Below, piece after piece: positions 53,601 to 59,981 of a stretch of DNA of 64,000 nucleotides. The DNA comes from Metaphire vulgaris (lineage: Eukaryota; Annelida; Clitellata; Crassiclitellata; Megascolecidae). Under the pieces are notes generated by a model, which made no database searches, had not been told where the DNA came from, and was given only the letters and a program-made list of their open reading frames with translations. Both the position numbers and the translations under genes were made by a program. Where the stretch lies: assembly GCA_018105865.1 (NCBI GenBank), contig CM030868.1:10273745-10337744 (forward strand), in the 5' to 3' direction. Numbering within the stretch: position 1 is the stretch's first letter; every line of letters starts with the position of its first letter.

Positions 53601-56600
53601 GTATCAGTACACGAAGAGAGACACGAAGAGAGAAGAGGTAGGTGGGAAGACGGGTACGAGAACCGTATATTATTAATAAATGAATTCAGTTAAAATAACA
53701 TTAAATATTTAATTTACTGCCCTATTACGTATTTGATTTGGAAAGTGAGGGTCTCCATATGACCGCACATGCCCCTTGTTCTTCCAACTCTACATCAAAA
53801 TCTGAAATCTCAGTGTCAGATTCATCTGTGAATTTATCAGCTGGAGGAAGGGGAATAGACAGCTGTTCATTACGTGGTGCTGGTGCAATAGAAGAAGGTA
53901 TATTGGAATAAGTTAGTTTTCATTTACCCTGTTGGTTCATATAACTAGATAAATCCAACATGCAAAAGAAACGTCACTTCTATGATTTGTCGATTCTCCC
54001 CAGATTCTTGGAACCGCAAACATCATACATTTTCGGCCATTTGCATCCATTGTTTCCGTGTCGATTTGCAGCAACCAACAGATCATTTGAGAAGTCCACG
54101 GCTTGTCTTGGTTTCCAATCGGCATGTCGAAGTTCTGTTCAGAAGCAATGTTATATCTCGTGCCTTTAGAAATACTACATTGTGACAACCCTTTTCCAGT
54201 GTGTGTATAAAATCCGCAAGGAGGAGAGGCACGCTTCAGGGTTTGCCGAGTTTGTCCATCGTGAGCAATCGGCCATAACCATGAGATTAAGTGCTTCTGA
54301 GAATATTATGTGTCGTGTAGTAGGGATTTTAAAAAATTATGAATACAGTATTATCGTCGTTGTCACCGACAAGTATATTAATCGAGGACATTAACTATCT
54401 AGATGTGTTTGGTTAATCTTCTCTAATTTTAATATATGCACGGACAATAGCCATGTGGTTTTTATGAATATTATTATTCAGATAACAAAACAATGTAGTA
54501 TATATATATATAGTGTAGTTCTGGTTTGGCGCCTTCAGGCTGCCTTGCTCGTGTATGCGCGTTTCTCGAAGATTGCCGTTCTTGGCAGTTTGCCGGTATC
54601 TTGCGCGTGTTTTTAACGCTAAATGTGCAGACAGTGACCTTCTCGTCGCTGTCGGATAGTTCTCTACACTTTCTCAGGATAGTTTAGGACGTTTTTGGTC
54701 GTTCGCCGTCGAGTGTCTGGACCGCCATCTTGGACCGGCCTTTATTCCATCGAAGTGGCCGGTAGAACTGTAGACTAGCTACACGCTCGAGATTGCTACG
54801 ATGCTGTCTTTGAAACTAGATGGAATGACTGTCGTCCTAATCTTCGCCCGGAATTCCATCTCGCGTCGAATCTGTCGAGTTCGGTGATGGATTATACTCA
54901 CGGAAGACTGCACCACGGGAATTCACCGCCTAATCTTGCCGTGCGGAGAGTTCCTTACCACACCTCACTGCCCTTCGGATATTGACCATTATTGCCTGGC
55001 TGATCATTCACCTTTCCCAGAGCTATTTTAGGAAAGGCCGAGCGCCTAAGAATAAGAAGCTACTGTTGTGCTGCTCTCCAAAGCGCTAAATAAATCCACG
55101 AGATTTTACTTACGTACTTGCTTACTCTGCGGAATTTCAACATCTTCTTCCGTGCTAAGTTGCTGTGAACGTTTCTTTTGCAAAATACCGCTTTCTATAA
55201 GATTCACCACAGTGCTAGTCAAGGCAACGGATTCATTCCATCAAAACGGACTTTCAAGGTCGTCATTCTAGGTTCGTCATAGGCATGTCATCGATGTCAA
55301 AGCGCATACTGAAGTATACATGCATACAAATCGTTAATCTAATAATTGAACGATTATTTCACTTCCTACAACCATTTTACAGCCTTCCATACGTCCTGCT
55401 TCGCGTCTTCCCTGAGAAAGTCACCGCGATAACCTTTCTTTTTCCCAATTCTAAAAGAAAGGCCAACAGCTTCCTTTGTCGCCACTCTCCTTCATATCTC
55501 ATTAACAACATGATCTCGATCTCGATCTCGATCTCTCTTCCGAGCGGTCCTGTACTCTCCCTGTTCCGGTCAGTCTCTCAGAAGGTGCACACACACACAC
55601 ACGCATGCAGCAGGATTTAAACATCCATTCAGCGGCATTGATGCAGGCATATGTCCAACTTCGGCCTCTCCGGCACTGAATCTCAGAAACGGCTGACCGT
55701 GGTCACCCTGCACGAAGTTGCAGTGGACCAGTGGCGTAGCGTGACTTTTGGGGGCCCGGGGGGCATCTTTGTCACGGGGGCCCCAAAGTTTTAAAATTTC
55801 ATGACAAGCAAAAAAAAAAAAAAAAAATCAAAACGGACTCATCGCCTCCTTTTTACCCTGACGAGCAAAAAAAAAATAATTGGTCGTCAGCGCGTTTTAC
55901 ACTTCTATGGTTAGGGTTCAAAGTTAGGGTTAACCCCAACCTAACCCCAACAGCTACTTTGTCGCCAACCCTAACTCTAACCATGATCTCTTAGACCCCT
56001 CTCTTTTCCGGCCCCTCCCTGTTCCCCCCGGGGGCAGTCGACAAAGTGCCCCCCATTCAGCGGCATTGATGCGTTGTCCACGCCACTGCAGTGGACCCGG
56101 TGACTCGCGGCTCAGAGGTTCATCTGCCATCTCTTCTGCTGTCTTCATTAACTGGGTCAGCTTAAATCAAGGTGTTAAAAGTAAATGTGGAGTTTAACAT
56201 TGGCCCTACTCTGTATCTAAGCATGACAATCGTACCTCTCAGCGAGGATAGCTAACTAATACAACACTATACATCCATTAATCAGTTCTACAATCTGTGT
56301 TCAATACATTGCATATTGAATCGTCACAATATTTCACTTATGTTGCGCCAACATAAATATCCAAACACAACTAAAAGAGTCAACGGATATCTTGCAATGT
56401 CTAGAGGACATTAGTATTGTGTAAAAGAAATGAGCAAAATATCCGTCTGAAACAAGTAAAACTAATGACATGTTGATGCAATGGAGAGATTAATAGTATC
56501 ATGATAATCAGCACCACAGAATTATACAAGTAACATAACAATTGAACTTATGGACATTTTTGTTGCACAGTGATTGTAATAAGCCATCTCGCTCGCACTC

Positions 56601-59600
56601 CTGACTGTATGTGTTCATTGATCTCTTCTAACCTTCACTAATTTGGCTTATTGTATTCTTGTACTCCAGGAACATAATTCAGCATACAGCTGAGGAAGAG
56701 AACTTGATCACATAAGCGACTTACTGAATTAGCTCCATAGCCAAATCAGTTAAAATTCGGTGCTTATCTGCAATTGCACTTTGTATTTGTGGAATTTGCA
56801 CTTTTTCTCTGATCTAGCCAAGCTCTATCTTCTGACTAATTTCGTCAAAACAAGACCAACCATTTATTCAAGTTGAGGCCTTATTCGAATAGTCTGAATT
56901 CAATAATGCACTGGCTTCGTCCAGAAACGATTTGAAACTTTTTCAGGTCAAAACAATCTTAGTGGGATCATTCATTACGAAGAAGTGATACATACTGTAA
57001 AGTATAACTGCATTCAATAACATTCAACTGCCAATCCCTTCATAATTTGCTATCAATCTTTAAGTTAAAATTCATCATCTTGTTCTCTGTATATGCTAGA
57101 TGATGACGGCAGAGTTCGCGAGTGTCTTTCAGACGACAACGGAAGGAATTACATTGGTCGAACGAATAGAACGCTCTCTGGAAGAGAATGTCAACCATGG
57201 AATTCACAGTTATCTGCCCAAATATTTAATGACGTCGCCTATTTTCCCGATTCGTTGTATAATTCAAATGCAACATTGTCGGACGTTAGTAACTACTGTC
57301 GTAATCCGTCGATAGATGGAGACTATGCTTTACGTCCGTGGTGCTATAGTCTGAGAAACACCTTCGTGAAAGAATATTGTGACATTCCATTCTGTCAAGG
57401 TAATCTGACTTACGTAAATTTAGGTCAAGTTTATACCTCGCAATGAAAGCTATTTTTGTTTTGCGAGAGATTAATGCGATTCCGAGAAAAATTTGGTAAG
57501 CGACAATTCGAGCCTAAAATGCTCCTAAGAATTTGTGAAAATATTAGCGTCAAACATACAAAGATTTTGAATAGAAATCAAAAAAGGCTGATCTGCCTAA
57601 GTAAGCAAAGCAAGTTACTGAATTGACTTTAATGAAAACTTTAAAAAATCCAATCATACATTGTATTTATTTAGAACTGCAGCGTTTGTTAATATTGCAT
57701 CACTAGTTTGAAAACTTTATTGAGTTCTGTTCCTTCAAGCCTGTTACTAAAACCTTCAGAAGACAATGGAAATAAATGTTAGTTTTCAGTCGTCGCATTT
57801 ATAACGGTCATTGTCACACACTAGTGGCCTGATTTTGATTGGAGCACATTCTATATAAGATTTGTCACGAAAACTGTGATAATATGCGCAGTTTTTGAGC
57901 TCATAAAGTTCACTATCCATAGAATTCACTTTCCCTCAAGGGGACCTAGAATTTTCCAGTGCCACTGGTTTGCCAACAAGATCTGGTAAATGCGACTCAC
58001 TCTTGATTTACGTCAATCAATTGTTTCCGTAGTTGAGTGTTTCCCTGTTCGTTTAACTGTCACAGATTTCTACATGAAAGTTGTCTTTTCCAAACGGCTA
58101 TACAACGGCTGTTCTATCGTCTCCAGTATTTCCAAGCACTAACGAAACAGATCATTGCCTTCAGTTTCAATATAGACTGAGTGATTCGAAGGTAACACTC
58201 CGAGTTGATATCATCGATCCTGTTCAATCATCATTACTTACCCTGGGCACCCTGTCTTATCATAATCAGACGAATGCCTCTGACTGGAACAATGCATCAA
58301 TTGCGATCAATAATAAGTTCCGGCAAGTGAAGTTTGTGGCAGACAAAATAGGATACACAAGAGAGTTTTCTTTCGTCGCAGTTCGAAAAGTCGTAATACA
58401 CAATTCGTCATGTTCAAAGCAAGGTAAAATGTATTCTAAAAATGAGCTTTTTTCTTTATATAGACGTTTTATTATTTTCTTCTATGCTAAATAAATAATA
58501 AAATGAATTACTCATATCGTGTGATTTCTAAAGTCGATTACATTGGCATATTCAATAATTAATTGATTCGCTCATTCAGTCATTCATTTCCTGGGTTTTT
58601 AACGATAACTGGAGTTTTTAAAATGCCTTTTATAGCTGATAAAAATTCTTCGAAAGACGGCGTGACTTATGACGGAATGCAGCTGCCCGACCTTTCATTT
58701 AAAGATCTGGTATTAGAAGATATGAATCGTGAGTTGAATTAAATTGCAATTCTTTTGATCTTGCTATAAATCAATTCAACTGTAGCCAATGTTATGTATT
58801 TATCCCGACGCAATGACACTGATCATGACAATCTGTAACAAGGCATTGTGAACATTATATCTAAGTTTAGACCTAATAGAAGTAAACATGTTTGAAATAG
58901 TCTGATGTGAGTGCGACATATGAATTGTGGATAATATAGCCAATTGACCTCCTTATATTCACTTTCTATTCTGACAGGTTGACAATTCACCTAAGCATTT
59001 TAACGAGGAGTTAATAATCGACGAAGAAGTAACAATGTTACCTTAGTGACTGAATGTACGAATGTAAAAAAATCAAAAATCAAGCAAAACGTTAAGGGAC
59101 CCGAGCTAATTGATTATAAATCAAACGATTAGTAATGGGCCTAATAAAATGCCTGACCGATTGCTATTCTAAATTAGATTTGAGTGTTCAATTTATTGTA
59201 AGATAGAATAAATACAACCAAAGTAATTAATTGTAATTAGAATTAGTAATTGATGGCTGCCACCAAACTGAGACGGATGATTTTTCTGGCACTTGATGAT
59301 GGAAGATGGACTCGTGAACTTGGCAGTGAAGGCATGGAGGGTAAAATATCAAGAGGAAAAAAGATTTAAAAACACAGACAGACTAAGAGAGATGGTCTCG
59401 CAATAGACAGCAACATCGAACTCGTGAGGAATACCAGAGATCGTCAAAAGTGGAAATCAATGGCCGCCGACGTAACAATGCATGGCACCTGAGAAGAAGA
59501 AAGCAATTAATTGTAATTAGATCAGATTGAGTGATTGCAAGATTGCTCGATAATTTGGTTGGTTTTTGGATGGGTTGGTAGACTGGGTTGTTGATTTATT

Positions 59601-59926
59601 GATTGATTGACTGATTGGAATTATAAACTACTACTGGTATTGTTCTTATTAAGAGCTGACGATGGCAGACATTCAGTTCTTGCTTCGCCACAGAAAGCAA
59701 AGTTTCATATACAGGTGATCGTTCATGGCGATTTTAACATGGATAGGATACTAAATTGTTTTTTATTTGATGATGACTTTGATAACTGCAAAATCGGTGT
59801 CATTCTCTTCGACCTGCTGTTGTTCTACTTCGAAACGTTGTGTAATTGTCACTGTGATTAAAGCCAACATGTTATACTGCAAACCGACAGTTCTCGTAGT
59901 AGAACTTTGAGGACTCTCGCGATCGA

Positions 59927-59981
<55 letters not shown>

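Noticed and set aside
56946..56998. Possible exon GQNNLSGIIHYEEVIHT after CTTTTTCAG
   Set aside because: Phase 1 in but phase 0 out; incompatible with the kringle exon that follows.
58980..59030. Possible exon after TTCTGACAG (VDNSPKHFNEELIIDEE)
   Set aside because: It would need phase 0 entry and gives phase 0 exit, which fits neither exon 25 nor exon 26.
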